Positions 23,798-33,864 of a stretch of DNA of 64,000 bases are shown piece after piece. Numbering within the stretch: the stretch's first letter is position 1; the number at the start of each line of letters is the position of its first letter. Source of the DNA: Prauserella alba. Lineage in GTDB: Bacteria > Actinomycetota > Actinomycetes > Mycobacteriales > Pseudonocardiaceae. The stretch is from contig NZ_JAMTCH010000005.1 in NCBI RefSeq assembly GCF_024171735.1, positions 372,001 through 436,000 on the forward strand, given 5' to 3'. Below the pieces are notes generated by a model. It was not told the origin of the DNA, made no database searches, and was given only the letters and a program-made list of their open reading frames with translations. The translations under genes and the position numbers were made by a program.

Positions 23798-26356
23798 TTA
23801 CGGCCTGGTGCGGCGGGGATCGGGGGCCGGAGGGCGTTGCCCGCGCGCCGCCGGCTGCGAGGGCGCCGCGGGGGCTTTCGGCGGGGTTGCGGCTGTGTCG
23901 GAGCTGGGATCGGGTTCGGTGGGGTTGTGGGCACGGCGTTGGGCTCGGAGGGCGGCGCGGATCGCTCGTGCGCGTCCGGGGACGGGGTCAGGTAGCGAGG
24001 TGGTGGCCATGGTGAACGGTTCGGTTTCTTCGCCGCCGACCACCAGACGGGTCGCGGTGCGATAGACGCCGAGGTGGGACAGGTCGTGGTCGCTCAGGCG
24101 CGGCGCTGTGTGGCGCGCGAGTTCACGGGCGTCTTCGGGGCTGGCGGAGAAGAAGATCTTGTTGCGTGCGTTGGTCGAGATGCCCTCTTTGAGCTCGCGG
24201 GGAAGTTGGCCGAGGTGTTGGTGGGCCAGTGTCATGCCGACGCGAAATCCGCGTGCTTCGGCGAGCATGTCTTCCAGTGGGTAGGGCAGGTTCAGGAAGT
24301 TGTGGCACTCGTCGACCACGAGTGAGGCATCGGGGCGGAGGCGCTGCGGTGTGCGGGCGCGGGCAGTGGTGGCTTGCCAGGCACGCGCCACCACCAGCGA
24401 TCCGACCAGTCGCGTGGTTTCCTCGCCGAGTGATCCTTTGGGGATACGCACCAGGCAGATCCCGCCGTCGTCGAGCACTCGACTCATGTCCACTGTGGAC
24501 CGTCCGCCGGCGATGGCTTCTCTGACGAACGGGCGCAAGAGGAAGGCGCGCAGTTTGTTCATCAGCGGGGAGATCACCTGCGAGCGGGACGAATCGGTGA
24601 GGTCGTCGTACCACTGCCAGAACCCGGTCAGGACGGGATCGGTCAGGCCGCTGGTGATACGGGATCGGTAGGCCTCGCTCGCGAGAAGTTTCGGTAGGTC
24701 GGCCAGGGTGGGTACGCCTTCGGCTGCGCGGAGGGTCAGACAGGCGGCGCGCATCAGGTCATCTGTGCGCGGGCCCCAGAACGCCGAATACACCCGCCGA
24801 AACACCGATACGAGGTTGTCGACCTCGCGGTCGGTTTCGCCGCCTTCGAGGGGGTTGAGGATCGGTGGTCGGTGCCGTGAGTCGGCGTCGAAGAGCACTA
24901 CGCGTGCGGCCGCGTCGAGAGGGATCCGGTTGAGGATGTCCGTGACCAGGTCGCCCTTCGGATCGATGAGCACCATGCCCCGGCCGGTCTCGATGTCGTC
25001 GAGGATCATGTTGCCCAGCAGCGTCGATTTGCCCGAGCCGGTGGCGCCGAGGACGTGCACGTGGTGACGGGCATCGGGCACGCGCAGCCCCACGGCGCGG
25101 GCGTGACCGGTGTCGGAGTGCCCGAGTGGTTTGACCCCGGCGCCGGGTACGGCGACGCCGGGTGGCGGGGCGACGGCTTTGGCTCCGGCGCGTTCGATGC
25201 CGGGGATGTCGGCGTCGGCGGGCAGGTGGGCGAGTGCGGCCAGTTCGGGCACCGACAACAGATCACCGGAACCCAGACGCCGCTGGGCCAACACGGCGGC
25301 GGCCGAGCGCAACCGGGTGCGGGTGTAGTGGTTGTGCTCGGTGTAGGCGGCGAACGCTGCGGCGAGGGCGTGCGCCCGTCCGCGCGCAGTCTGCTGCGCC
25401 TGACGGGCGAGGTCCCCGTCACCGTTGACCTCGCCCGTCAGGTCGCTGATCACGGCGTAGCGGATGGTCGTCTCGTACTGCGGGCCACGGTGTTTGCCGA
25501 CGATGGCCTTATTCTGTGCGGAGTATTCGAGTGAGACTTGCGGGTCGGGGCTGATGCGCCGCGTATCGGGCGTGCGCCGTCGGCAGGTGGCGTTCGTACC
25601 GGGAGTGAGGGCGTCGAGGAGAGCCGATCTGAACTGCCCGGAACGGCCGTGGTGCACCCGGCGCGCGGCGCGGCGGGCGCGGGCCACGCGTCTGCCCGTG
25701 ACAGGTCGGGCGAGGACCTGCACGCATGCCCGTTCACCCGGTCCGAGCCCGACGGGGGCGCCGAGGAGGCCGCGGATCGGGTCGGCCTCGAAATCGGTGC
25801 GGATCGGCAGGGCTTCGGACCGGCCCAGGCGCAGCGTGCCGGCCACGGTGATCCGGCGTCGGCCGGATGAGAGGGCGGGAAACGGCGGAGTGGCCGGATG
25901 CGTGCGTGTATGCGCGCCGGGCCATGCAGCCTCGATCGCCCGCTCGACCAGCGCGGGCGGGATGGTTCCGGCCACCCAGAATTGCACCGCCACCCCGTGT
26001 TCGGTGAAGACGTACTCCATCGCCAGATGGGGTTGTCCGAACCAGAGCCGTCGCCACGTCGGGCGCAGCAGCCCGGCGAGGTTGGACCATAGCGCGGTGC
26101 CCCCGGCAGGATCGACGGTCGGTGGGGCGAGCACGGTGACGCACCGGGCATCGGTCTGCAGCCGCGCGCGCAGTCGCCCACGCCGCGCCAGGGTCGCCGC
26201 TGTTGCCACGGTTCCGGCCACCGCGACGAACGCCGCGGCCACGAGGCCCCAGCTGCGGGCCCAGTCGCCGAGCGCGGCGAGCATGTCCAGCGCGGTGCCG
26301 CCGGGATCGCGCAGGTAATCACCCACCCAGCCACCGGTAGCGATCGACGAAGGCAT
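23798..26356 (-). CDS. Type IV coupling ATPase (VirD4/TraG-like)
   Basis: An 852-residue protein. A hydrophobic N-terminus (about residues 35-55) is followed by a domain typical of actinobacterial T4SS proteins, then the motor domain with Walker A GATGSGKST (about 436-444), VLIDPKGDLV, Walker B LVVDECHNFLN and a TraM-recognition-like C-terminal half (FRVGMTLAHQHLGQL...ARNKIFFSAS). It would bring the DNA substrate to the channel. I place the start at ATG 26356 after AGAGGAG (7 bases); an ATG at 26398 lacks such a site. The C-terminus is a Pro/Ala-rich tail. Confidence 0.88.
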   Translation of the reverse strand: MPSSIATGGWVGDYLRDPGGTALDMLAALGDWARSWGLVAAAFVAVAGTVATAATLARRGRLRARLQTDARCVTVLAPPTVDPAGGTALWSNLAGLLRPTWRRLWFGQPHLAMEYVFTEHGVAVQFWVAGTIPPALVERAIEAAWPGAHTRTHPATPPFPALSSGRRRITVAGTLRLGRSEALPIRTDFEADPIRGLLGAPVGLGPGERACVQVLARPVTGRRVARARRAARRVHHGRSGQFRSALLDALTPGTNATCRRRTPDTRRISPDPQVSLEYSAQNKAIVGKHRGPQYETTIRYAVISDLTGEVNGDGDLARQAQQTARGRAHALAAAFAAYTEHNHYTRTRLRSAAAVLAQRRLGSGDLLSVPELAALAHLPADADIPGIERAGAKAVAPPPGVAVPGAGVKPLGHSDTGHARAVGLRVPDARHHVHVLGATGSGKSTLLGNMILDDIETGRGMVLIDPKGDLVTDILNRIPLDAAARVVLFDADSRHRPPILNPLEGGETDREVDNLVSVFRRVYSAFWGPRTDDLMRAACLTLRAAEGVPTLADLPKLLASEAYRSRITSGLTDPVLTGFWQWYDDLTDSSRSQVISPLMNKLRAFLLRPFVREAIAGGRSTVDMSRVLDDGGICLVRIPKGSLGEETTRLVGSLVVARAWQATTARARTPQRLRPDASLVVDECHNFLNLPYPLEDMLAEARGFRVGMTLAHQHLGQLPRELKEGISTNARNKIFFSASPEDARELARHTAPRLSDHDLSHLGVYRTATRLVVGGEETEPFTMATTSLPDPVPGRARAIRAALRAQRRAHNPTEPDPSSDTAATPPKAPAAPSQPAARGQRPPAPDPRRTRP

Positions 26357-26435
26357 GGAACAACTCCTCTGGTCAGAAAACAACGGGTGAACACGCACGC
26401 GCGAAGACCGCGCCGTTGCTGCTCCGCAGCTGGTG

Positions 26436-28406
26436 TTAGCCAGGCTCGAGATCGACGTGGGCGGCCGGCTCGTCGTCCTCGTCGAACGGATTGCCGGCCG
26501 CCGCGGCGGCGTTGGCCGGTGGCGCCTCGGGCTCGAGGTCGACGTAGGCGTCGGCCAGGCTCGGGTCGGTGGCGTCGTCGTGTGCGGCGAGGTGGGCGAG
26601 TTCGGCGGGGTCGGTGGTGATCAGGACGTTCTCGGTCGGGGAGGCCACGGTGTGGAAAGCGACTCGGTGGGTGCCGGAGCTGAGGAGGCCTTGGCCCTTT
26701 TCGGCTGAGAGGAGGAAGTGGCGTTCACCGGCCGACAGGTCGAAGGTCGTGGCGATCTCGTCGATGGCTTGCGGGGCTTGACGCAACAGCACCTGGGTGG
26801 CGGCGTTGGCCACGATCGCCTTGCCGAGTTCGCTGCCCAGCACGTCCGCGGTGTCCTGGGTGGCGACGGTGAGCCCGGCCCAGTGTTTGCGCGCGGCTTT
26901 GGCCATGCGGAACAGGAACTGGGCACCTTCGGGCTGTTGCATCAGTTGCCAGGCCTCGTCGACCACGACGACCCGGGGGCGCCGGTGAGTCGGGTTCGAC
27001 ACGCGCCGCCAGATCGCATCCAGAGCCAGCAGCGTGCCTAAGGGCCGGACCTCGTCAGGTAGGTCGCGCAGGGAGAACACGACCAGATGCCCGTCCGGGG
27101 TGGTGGAGGTGGGCCCGTCGAACAGGGCGCTGTAGGCCCCGTCGACCAGCGGGTGCAATCGGGCCGCCAGGTCGGCGGCGACGCGGTCGCCTTCCTCGCC
27201 CCGGGCGGCCAGGACCGCGCGTAGATCACGCAGCAGTGGGGCCGGGCGGGTCCACGTGCGGGCCTCGTCGGTGATGCCGGCCTGGCGGTAGGTTTCGGCG
27301 ATCGCGGTGTCGAGGACGGCCCGCTGCTCGGCGCTGACTGCCGCGCCGAAGGCGACCGCGAGGACGGTGTGCAGAAACAGTGTCTGTCGCCGCAGCGCGT
27401 CGGCGGGCGCGGTGCGGCGCCCGCCCGCGCTGGTGTGGATCGGCAGGTCGAAGGGGTTCAGATGCACGCCCGCGGCGCCCAGATGCACGTAGGTGCCGCC
27501 GATCTCGGTGGCGAGGCGGGCGTATTCGTCCTCGGGGTCGACGACGAAGGCTTGCACCCCTTCCGCCGCGGCGGGGTCGGCGGCCTCCGGGGCCAGGGTG
27601 CGGTAGAGCGAGCGCAGGGTCTCGAGCTTGACGAAGTACGACTTGCCCGCCCCTGACCGTCCGAGCACGACGGTGTTGTAGTTGTCGCAGGCGAAGCGGT
27701 CCCAGTGCACCAGGCCGGCCGAGCCGATGTTGTACCCGTACAGCACACCGGTCGGTGTGGTGCTGGTCGGGTCGGTCGGCGGGAGATCCGGTGAGGTGAA
27801 GGGAAACGCCGCCGCCACGGCGGCGGTGTCGAACGTGCGGGTCAACCCGAGCCCGTCGATCCCGACCGGCAGGGTGGTGACCCAGCCTTGCAATGCCCGG
27901 TAGGTGGCCGGTTTGGCATCCAGGAGCAACGAGGCACACAGCGAACGCAACGCGGCGACCTGGTCGGCCAGCGAGTCGGGGTCCGGGGCGTGCACCGTCA
28001 GATACAGCCCGAACCGGAACAACCGCCCCTCACCGCGGGCGACGCGCTGCGAGAGGTCGGCGGCGTCTTCGGCCGCAGCATCGAGGTCGGGATCGTCGAG
28101 CCGGTCGTGCCGGGCGTTGTGACGGCGGGAGGATTCCAGTTTGGCCCGCTGCGTACGGAGCCGGGTGGCGGCGGTGGCCGGGTCGATCGGGCACAGGTGT
28201 ACCGAGACATCCAAGCGTGCCGGGTAGGTCAGCAAGGGCGCGAGCCAGCCGGGATAGACCTCTTGTGGATACCCGGTGACTCCGAATGAGGCGACGTACT
28301 CGTTGCCCACTTCCAGATGGCGGGCGGCCACGGACAACGCATCCGGAGTGAAGACACTGGCCGAGCCCGTCCGCGCAGGTCGGCGGCGATGTGGAGCGTG
28401 TGCCAT
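26436..28406 (-). CDS. VirB4/TraC-like conjugation ATPase
   Basis: A 656-residue ATPase with Walker A LGRSGAGKSYF (about 240-250), VDPEDEYARLA, Walker B VVVVDEAWQLM (about 478-488) and the following ATQDTADVLGS, all characteristic of VirB4-type motors. It energises pilus or channel assembly in the membrane. ATG 28406 starts 4 bases after the stop of the PrgI-like gene; an ATG at 28430 in frame would overlap that gene by 20 bases. The C-terminal tail is acidic. Confidence 0.88.
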   Translation of the reverse strand: MAHAPHRRRPARTGSASVFTPDALSVAARHLEVGNEYVASFGVTGYPQEVYPGWLAPLLTYPARLDVSVHLCPIDPATAATRLRTQRAKLESSRRHNARHDRLDDPDLDAAAEDAADLSQRVARGEGRLFRFGLYLTVHAPDPDSLADQVAALRSLCASLLLDAKPATYRALQGWVTTLPVGIDGLGLTRTFDTAAVAAAFPFTSPDLPPTDPTSTTPTGVLYGYNIGSAGLVHWDRFACDNYNTVVLGRSGAGKSYFVKLETLRSLYRTLAPEAADPAAAEGVQAFVVDPEDEYARLATEIGGTYVHLGAAGVHLNPFDLPIHTSAGGRRTAPADALRRQTLFLHTVLAVAFGAAVSAEQRAVLDTAIAETYRQAGITDEARTWTRPAPLLRDLRAVLAARGEEGDRVAADLAARLHPLVDGAYSALFDGPTSTTPDGHLVVFSLRDLPDEVRPLGTLLALDAIWRRVSNPTHRRPRVVVVDEAWQLMQQPEGAQFLFRMAKAARKHWAGLTVATQDTADVLGSELGKAIVANAATQVLLRQAPQAIDEIATTFDLSAGERHFLLSAEKGQGLLSSGTHRVAFHTVASPTENVLITTDPAELAHLAAHDDATDPSLADAYVDLEPEAPPANAAAAAGNPFDEDDEPAAHVDLEPG

Positions 28407-28410
28407 GGCG

Positions 28411-29622
28411 TTACCTGCTTTCGATCTCATCGTCGTAGTCCCAGTCCTGGTCCGGCTCCAACCACGGCCCCGTTGCCGTGGACTCCCGCGTCGTCGACGT
28501 CGTTGGCGCAGCCGTTCCTGGGCGGGCAGGTGGGTGGTCCGGTTCGTGGTCCGAGCCGGTGTCGTAGAGGTCGGTGACGGTGGTGGTGGCAGTGACGATG
28601 TCGTCGGCGGCGGCCAGCTCGGCTGAGGCCGGTAGGAAGGTGTCGGGATTGCACGCCGCAGCCAGCACTCCGGTCGCGGCCGCCGCGTCCAACGGGCTCA
28701 CCACGATCCCCGCGGTCGACAACAGGTCGCTGGCTTCGCCCAACCGACGGGCCAACCGTTGCTCGGCCGCCTGCCGCGCGCCGTCGACGTTGCCGGACTC
28801 CTCATCTCGGCGACGCCGCCGCCATGGCCATCGGTAGGATGTTTCCGAGCTAGGCGCGGTAGATAGTGGCTCGCGCAGCACGAGCAGTACCTGGCGGCGC
28901 AGCAGATCGGTTTGCGTAGTCAGCTCGGCCAGGTAGTCGGCGTGATCGCGGGCGGCGGCTTCCAAGGCCGGGTGCGGCAGCCCACCGGCCCGCGCCCGCA
29001 GCTGATCGATCTGCCGGGTGAGGTCGAGCCGTTCTGCCCGCACGAGAATCTGGACCGGGGCCGACAGCGAATGCAGAAACCGCGCGAACGCGGCGACCAA
29101 CGCATCTTGTTCGCCCGGAGTGCGCAGACTGAAATTCACCGTGGAACACGCAGCGATGAGCGCGAGTCCGTCACTGCCCAAATCAACGATCCCAGCCTGG
29201 CCACCGTGATCAGCGACGCCGGTGGCCGGAAGCTGCACGGGCACTGCAGACACCTCCTCGTCGACCCCGCCGCCGGTGTGCTGCGACGAGGCGTGGGCGG
29301 CCAACCACGGCGGGGCGGGCCGTACTCCTTCGGGGGCGGCCACGCGATGGCGCGGTGACAGGCGCCATCGCAGGGCGGCCAGCGCCAGCCGATCGAGGCT
29401 CACCCCGTCCCGCCGCCCCATGGCCAGCACCACGACGGCAACCGCGATCGGCACGGCGGCGACGAGGAACACGGCGAGCGGAACCACGGAGCGCACGGCC
29501 AGGTAGAGGCCATACATCAGCAGGCCGGCGGTGCCGAGAATCGCTAGTTGTCGGGCCGACAGCGGTCCGAGGACCCGGTCGGGCCGGTCCACATCGGCGG
29601 GGACACGCACAGGACTGGTCAT
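28411..29622 (-). CDS. PrgI/VirB3-like T4SS membrane protein
   Basis: A 403-residue protein whose first 110 residues are PrgI-like: RVPADVDRPDRVLGPLSARQLAILGTAGLLMYG, two adjacent membrane helices (about 26-45 and 47-68), then GVSLDRLALAALRWRLSPR. PrgI is the VirB3 counterpart of Gram-positive conjugation systems and usually precedes virB4, as here. The rest is a large cytoplasmic region with helical segments and a disordered acidic end. ATG 29622 follows GTGAGGTGCC. The frame upstream to 29835 is shadow of the next gene. Confidence 0.82.
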   Translation of the reverse strand: MTSPVRVPADVDRPDRVLGPLSARQLAILGTAGLLMYGLYLAVRSVVPLAVFLVAAVPIAVAVVVLAMGRRDGVSLDRLALAALRWRLSPRHRVAAPEGVRPAPPWLAAHASSQHTGGGVDEEVSAVPVQLPATGVADHGGQAGIVDLGSDGLALIAACSTVNFSLRTPGEQDALVAAFARFLHSLSAPVQILVRAERLDLTRQIDQLRARAGGLPHPALEAAARDHADYLAELTTQTDLLRRQVLLVLREPLSTAPSSETSYRWPWRRRRRDEESGNVDGARQAAEQRLARRLGEASDLLSTAGIVVSPLDAAAATGVLAAACNPDTFLPASAELAAADDIVTATTTVTDLYDTGSDHEPDHPPARPGTAAPTTSTTRESTATGPWLEPDQDWDYDDEIESR

Positions 29623-29635
29623 GGTGGAAGGCACC

Positions 29636-31906
29636 TCACTTCGCAGGCTTGCCCCGCCTGCGTCGCGGCAGGTCCAAGGGCAAGGCCAGTTGACGAGCCC
29701 GCGGCGCAGGCCGCGGTGTGGACGGCGGTGTCGGCGCCGGGGACTGAGCGCCGGCCCGCGGCGCTGGCAGGCGCCGCACGCCCAGCGGCAACGGGTACTG
29801 GCCCGAGGCCAACGGGCGGTTACCGGTGTAGGCATCGCGTGTCGGGCGAGGCCGGAGAGGCCGAGCCGCGCGGTTGATCTGCCCGGACGGTGTGATCAGC
29901 CCGGGCCCTCGTTGCCGGACCGGCGCGTTGTCGGCGGACGCGGTGGCCCGCTCATCGGCCAGCGTGTGGCGCGTCGGTGCGGGCGGGGCCGGCTGGAGGT
30001 GAATGGGCAGCATCCCGGTTTGCGGGGCGATCAACGCGCCGGGCAGACGTGCGGGTGGGCGGGCGTTGCGGTTGATCCGCCCGTCTGGGGTCAGCAGCCC
30101 CGACTGCGGCACCGGTGGTGGCATGCTCGGGCGCGGTGTGGCGTGCTCGTCGGCCACCGTGCGGCGCGGCGTCGCGTCGGGGGTTCGGCGGGTGGTGATC
30201 GGCAGACCGCGCTGCTCGGTCGGGAGCGCCCCGGGGAGTTCATCGGGCGGCAACGCCCGCGGATTCGGCCGCACGTCGTGCTGGCCTGCGGTGCCGGTCA
30301 CCGTCAGCAGCGATAGTTGGCCCGGCCCCGGCCGCCGATCTCCCGGCTCGCCCGTGGCCGCGGCGGTATCGCCGAGTCGGGTGCTGCGGTGGGAGGAGGG
30401 GCGGGTGCGGCGCAGCCGCATCGGCAGCATGTACTGCCCCGAGCGCGTCGCCGCCGGATCACCGCCATCGGAGGCGCGGTCGGTGGTGTGCGCGCGCGGC
30501 CCGCGGCGCGACGACCGTTTCCCGCCGAGTATCGATCCGGCGCCGCCGAGCAGGCCCATCGTCTTGTAGGCGATCGCCCCGCGTGCCAACGAGCCGACCA
30601 TCGACCGTCCGCCGTTGGAGAGGGGACGCAGACACCAGAACGGGATCTTGATCAGCACCCACATCAGCGCCAGCGACACCAGCAGGTTCACCAGTCCGTC
30701 GGCGGTAGGTCCGAACATCGACAGCCCACCCGGGGTGAAAAACACCCGCAGCGCCACGACCATCGTCAGCGACTGGCCCACCTGGATGGCCAGCACGCCG
30801 CCGAAGGCTTTCCACCACGCGCGGGCGATGCCTTCGGTGTGGGGCAGGGCGTGCCACATCAGCGTGAGCGGTGCCGCGGCGATCAGCAGGATCGTCAGCA
30901 TCACCCGCACGATGAAGGTGATCAGCAGCACGATGACCATGACCGCCAGGGCCAGGCCGATGAACACGATCCACAGCCCGCCGCCGTTCAGTGCGCCGAG
31001 CACCATCGTGGTCAGCGCGGTGCTCGCGGTGTCGGCATTCACCCCTTCGCCGAGCACGGCCTGGGCGAGGGCGTTGGCGATCTGGATCGCCTTGGTCGCC
31101 AGAAACAGCGACAGCGTGCCCGCCAGAAACCCCGCCGCGATGCGAGGTGCGATCTCTTTGATCGAGTAGCGGGTCTGCAGCGACTGATAGCTCATCACCA
31201 CCATGCCGGCGATGAGCACGAGCCCCACATAGGCCGACAGCAGGATGTGCCACGACTGGGTCCACAGCTGTCCGACACTCGGCAGGTCACTCGGCTCGGG
31301 TGTGGTCAGCAGGGTCTGGCCCAGCAAGTCGAGCAGCGGGTTCAGCGCCTCGGTCACCACGCCGCGGAACAGGCTGTCGATGCCGTCGGTGACACACGCA
31401 ACCGGGTCGGTGATCCCGCAGTCGCTGGCCCCCTCGTCGCCGTCCTTGTTCGACTCGGGCGGCCCGTCGGGCTGTCCCGGTTCCACCGGGGCGGGCTGGG
31501 GGATGCAATTCGGCCCGGTGCACGGCTCCGGCGTCGTTGAACCGTCCGGGTCGTCGGAACCGGTGGGCCCGTCGCATCCGGGGGCGAGTGAACCGGGAAA
31601 ACACGACGGCGGCGGAGGTAGTTCCGTGACCGGCGGCAGGTGCGATTCCGGGGGCGGGGCGGTGCTGCTGGGCGCGTCGGGCAGCGTGCACCGTGGATCA
31701 GTCGCCCCCGGCCCGCAGTCCGGCTCGTCGACCGGCGGTAGCGGGAACGGCGGCTCGGTCTGGGCCGGTGCCGCAACCGGTACGGCTGGCGCGGTGGGGG
31801 TGGCCGCGATCGAGGTCGCCGCCGTCGCGGCGAATGTGGCCAGCAGGGCCGCGGTCGCGGCGAGCGCGCCTGCCCACCGCCGCCACCGGGCGCTCGTGGG
31901 AGCCAT
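29636..31906 (-). CDS. TrbL/VirB6-like polytopic membrane protein
   Basis: A 756-residue protein: a signal-like N-terminal helix (residues 14-35), an extracytoplasmic Pro-rich region with several cysteines (about 55-180), then six or seven strongly hydrophobic helices (about 235-500), and a cytoplasmic Arg/Pro-rich tail of more than 200 residues with a repeated segment (R-L-P-G-A-L, ITPSGQINR/LTPDGRINR). The layout is that of TrbL/VirB6 channel proteins in actinobacterial elements. It starts 3 bases after the VirB2-like stop. The repeated tail may bind DNA or partner proteins. Confidence 0.78.
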   Translation of the reverse strand: MAPTSARWRRWAGALAATAALLATFAATAATSIAATPTAPAVPVAAPAQTEPPFPLPPVDEPDCGPGATDPRCTLPDAPSSTAPPPESHLPPVTELPPPPSCFPGSLAPGCDGPTGSDDPDGSTTPEPCTGPNCIPQPAPVEPGQPDGPPESNKDGDEGASDCGITDPVACVTDGIDSLFRGVVTEALNPLLDLLGQTLLTTPEPSDLPSVGQLWTQSWHILLSAYVGLVLIAGMVVMSYQSLQTRYSIKEIAPRIAAGFLAGTLSLFLATKAIQIANALAQAVLGEGVNADTASTALTTMVLGALNGGGLWIVFIGLALAVMVIVLLITFIVRVMLTILLIAAAPLTLMWHALPHTEGIARAWWKAFGGVLAIQVGQSLTMVVALRVFFTPGGLSMFGPTADGLVNLLVSLALMWVLIKIPFWCLRPLSNGGRSMVGSLARGAIAYKTMGLLGGAGSILGGKRSSRRGPRAHTTDRASDGGDPAATRSGQYMLPMRLRRTRPSSHRSTRLGDTAAATGEPGDRRPGPGQLSLLTVTGTAGQHDVRPNPRALPPDELPGALPTEQRGLPITTRRTPDATPRRTVADEHATPRPSMPPPVPQSGLLTPDGRINRNARPPARLPGALIAPQTGMLPIHLQPAPPAPTRHTLADERATASADNAPVRQRGPGLITPSGQINRAARPLRPRPTRDAYTGNRPLASGQYPLPLGVRRLPAPRAGAQSPAPTPPSTPRPAPRARQLALPLDLPRRRRGKPAK

Positions 31907-31909
31907 GGG

Positions 31910-32311
31910 CTACACACCGCCCACAATGCCGGTGAGGATCTCGACGACCAGCGGGGCCAGTGCGGCCAGACCGAACCCGATACCGGCGGCCTTGAACGCC
32001 CCCTTGGCCTTCTCGACCTCCCCTGGGTCGCCGGAGGCCATCAGATAGCGCAGACCGCCGATGGTCAGGAACACCACCGCGACCGCCGCCAGGATCCCCA
32101 TAATCCAGTCGCGGATGTTGCCCAACACCTCATCGACCGTGCGCGCCAACGCGACCACCTGGCCGACGTCGGCCGTGGCCATTGCTGGCGTGCACACCAG
32201 CACGGTCAGTGCCACCGCGGCGACTACCCCGCCCGCGCGGACCCGCGAGAAGGCACCAGCAGTGCGGGGACGGCGAGTGCGGCGGTGGGGGCGTGGCGGT
32301 GTCAGTCGCAT
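31910..32311 (-). CDS. VirB2/TrbC-like pilin subunit
   Basis: A 133-residue protein with a basic N-terminus, a signal-peptide helix ending at AMA-TA (about residues 26-48) and two further hydrophobic helices (IMGILAAVAVVFLTIGGL and GIGFGLAALAPLVVEILTGI) separated by a short basic loop (SGDPGEVEKAKGAF). That two-helix mature form is typical of VirB2/TrbC pilins and their Gram-positive counterparts. It overlaps the stop of the sigma-like gene by 10 bases. Confidence 0.8.
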   Translation of the reverse strand: MRLTPPRPHRRTRRPRTAGAFSRVRAGGVVAAVALTVLVCTPAMATADVGQVVALARTVDEVLGNIRDWIMGILAAVAVVFLTIGGLRYLMASGDPGEVEKAKGAFKAAGIGFGLAALAPLVVEILTGIVGGV

Positions 32312-33342
32312 GAGCGGACCTCCCGACGAGTCGGCGCGGCCGGACCGGAACGGGCGGGACGGGCGCGAGAACTGGGTCGTGCGGGAGAAGGAGCCCCGCG
32401 TGAGGCAATGCGGGATTTGGCGGCGTTGTGCGACATCGGTTGCCGTGTTTTCTGCCCACGCCCGCGGCCACGTGCCGTCTCGGGTCGCCTGCCGCGGTCG
32501 CCTGCGCGGTTCTTGTCGCGGCTCGTCCCCGTGGGTGTGGGATGTGGTTCGTGCGCGTTCGCGTCGGCGTCGACCGGCTCGTCGGCCAGGTAGGCACGGA
32601 GGCGTGCTTCGGCGCGCTCCCGCGCTTTCGCCGTCGCCTTGTACGAACTGCCGCGCTCGGCGGCCGCCTCGGCCAGTGACGTGTCGCCGAGGCGCGTGAC
32701 GGAGATCAGATCGGCTTCGGCCGTGGTGATCGCGCCAGCGGCGACCGCGCGGGCCAACACCAGGTCGGGATGTCCCTCCGGTTGCGGCGTCGCGGCGGCC
32801 TCCGACACCCGTTCCCCGGCCGGTATCGGACTGCCGACGATCTCGTCCCGCGCCGCCAAGCCCGCGCGGTAGGCCGCGTAATACAGGCGCGCCAGAATCG
32901 CCGGACGCGTCAGATCGACGGTCGGCAGGGCGGCAAGGAAACCGGTCAAAACCGCGGCGTTGATGTCATGCGTGTCACCGGAAAATCGGCGAGTCACCAA
33001 CGACGCGGCCCGCAGCACGCTCGGCAGCGCCAGCCCCACACACGCCACAGTCCACGTACCACCTTCGGCCCGGGACCGGGTGATGAGATTGGCCCACGCG
33101 CCGTCGCGCGTAACCTGCGGGCAGCTGCGCGCCAACAGTCGCGTGCCCAGCTCATCCAACGGCACCGGACGTGGCGGCAAACCCGGGACGGCGCGTCCGT
33201 CCACGCTGACCGGATCCGGGCCGGCAACCAACCAGGCGAACGCCGAACGCGCCATCGCGAACACGTCCGAGCCGGCGACGAAATCCGGCTTGCTAGTTAC
33301 GTCATAGATGCGCGCACGGTCCTTCTTCCCACTGTTCATCAC
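32302..33342 (-). CDS. Sigma-region-4-like helix-turn-helix protein
   Basis: A 346-residue soluble protein, first gene of the transfer operon. Residues about 205-252 (AITTAEADLISVTRLGDTSLAEAAAERGSSYKATAKAR) look like the helix-turn-helix of sigma factor region 4. The N-terminal 190 residues are helical and unassigned; the last 90 residues are a basic disordered tail (RDKNRAGDRGRR, ARPSSRARPAR) that may bind DNA. It could control transfer genes. It ends inside the VirB2-like gene. Function is inferred from one motif. Confidence 0.55.
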   Translation of the reverse strand: MMNSGKKDRARIYDVTSKPDFVAGSDVFAMARSAFAWLVAGPDPVSVDGRAVPGLPPRPVPLDELGTRLLARSCPQVTRDGAWANLITRSRAEGGTWTVACVGLALPSVLRAASLVTRRFSGDTHDINAAVLTGFLAALPTVDLTRPAILARLYYAAYRAGLAARDEIVGSPIPAGERVSEAAATPQPEGHPDLVLARAVAAGAITTAEADLISVTRLGDTSLAEAAAERGSSYKATAKARERAEARLRAYLADEPVDADANAHEPHPTPTGTSRDKNRAGDRGRRPETARGRGRGQKTRQPMSHNAAKSRIASRGAPSPARPSSRARPARSGPAAPTRREVRSCD

Positions 33343-33864
33343 GACCCCCTAGCGAGTGCGGCTGAGCGAAGCGTCATCAGCACGCCACACCGAGGGCCTC
33401 ACACCCGTGTCGTCGCCGCCTCAACACCGCCTCACACCGCCCGACGACCACGGGACAGGCGGACCCCGCCGACCACGTGAATCACACTGCTGACTCGCCC
33501 CGCATCAACGCTGTGACCTGCTGACTCGCCGTTGGCGACGACCAGCGTGAATGCGGCTGCCGCAGCAACGAAAAGGACGGCGCCGCTCTGCCGAAAGGTG
33601 GGGCAACCACCTCATCCACGGTCTGTGCCATGACGCACGTGAGCCGAGGTGCAGGCACGCGCAGCAGATCAGAAGGCAGCGGCACGGTTCGCTCCGCGCG
33701 CGGCGCGGAGGGTGCGCGGGACGGCGTCTCGGGCGGGTGTGGGCGCGCGTCATTTCACGCTGAGACGTGTCGCAAATCCGGGTCGTGGTGAGTATTGCCT
33801 GACGACAGCGCCCCAGCCGGTTCCGTTAGCGCCAGCTCAGTCCGGCCCTCTGGGAGGAGTACTC
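33343..33864. other. Divergent intergenic region, 522 bp
   Basis: Between the start of the minus-strand transfer operon and the plus-strand methyltransferase-like gene. I see no gene here with acceptable start and codon use. It must contain the promoters of both directions and is a natural place for an element regulator to bind; no clear operator or hairpin stands out. Confidence 0.5.

Noticed and set aside
33482-33685. Small minus-strand gene in the divergent region
   Set aside because: No ribosome site, poor codon bias and no family; left as intergenic.
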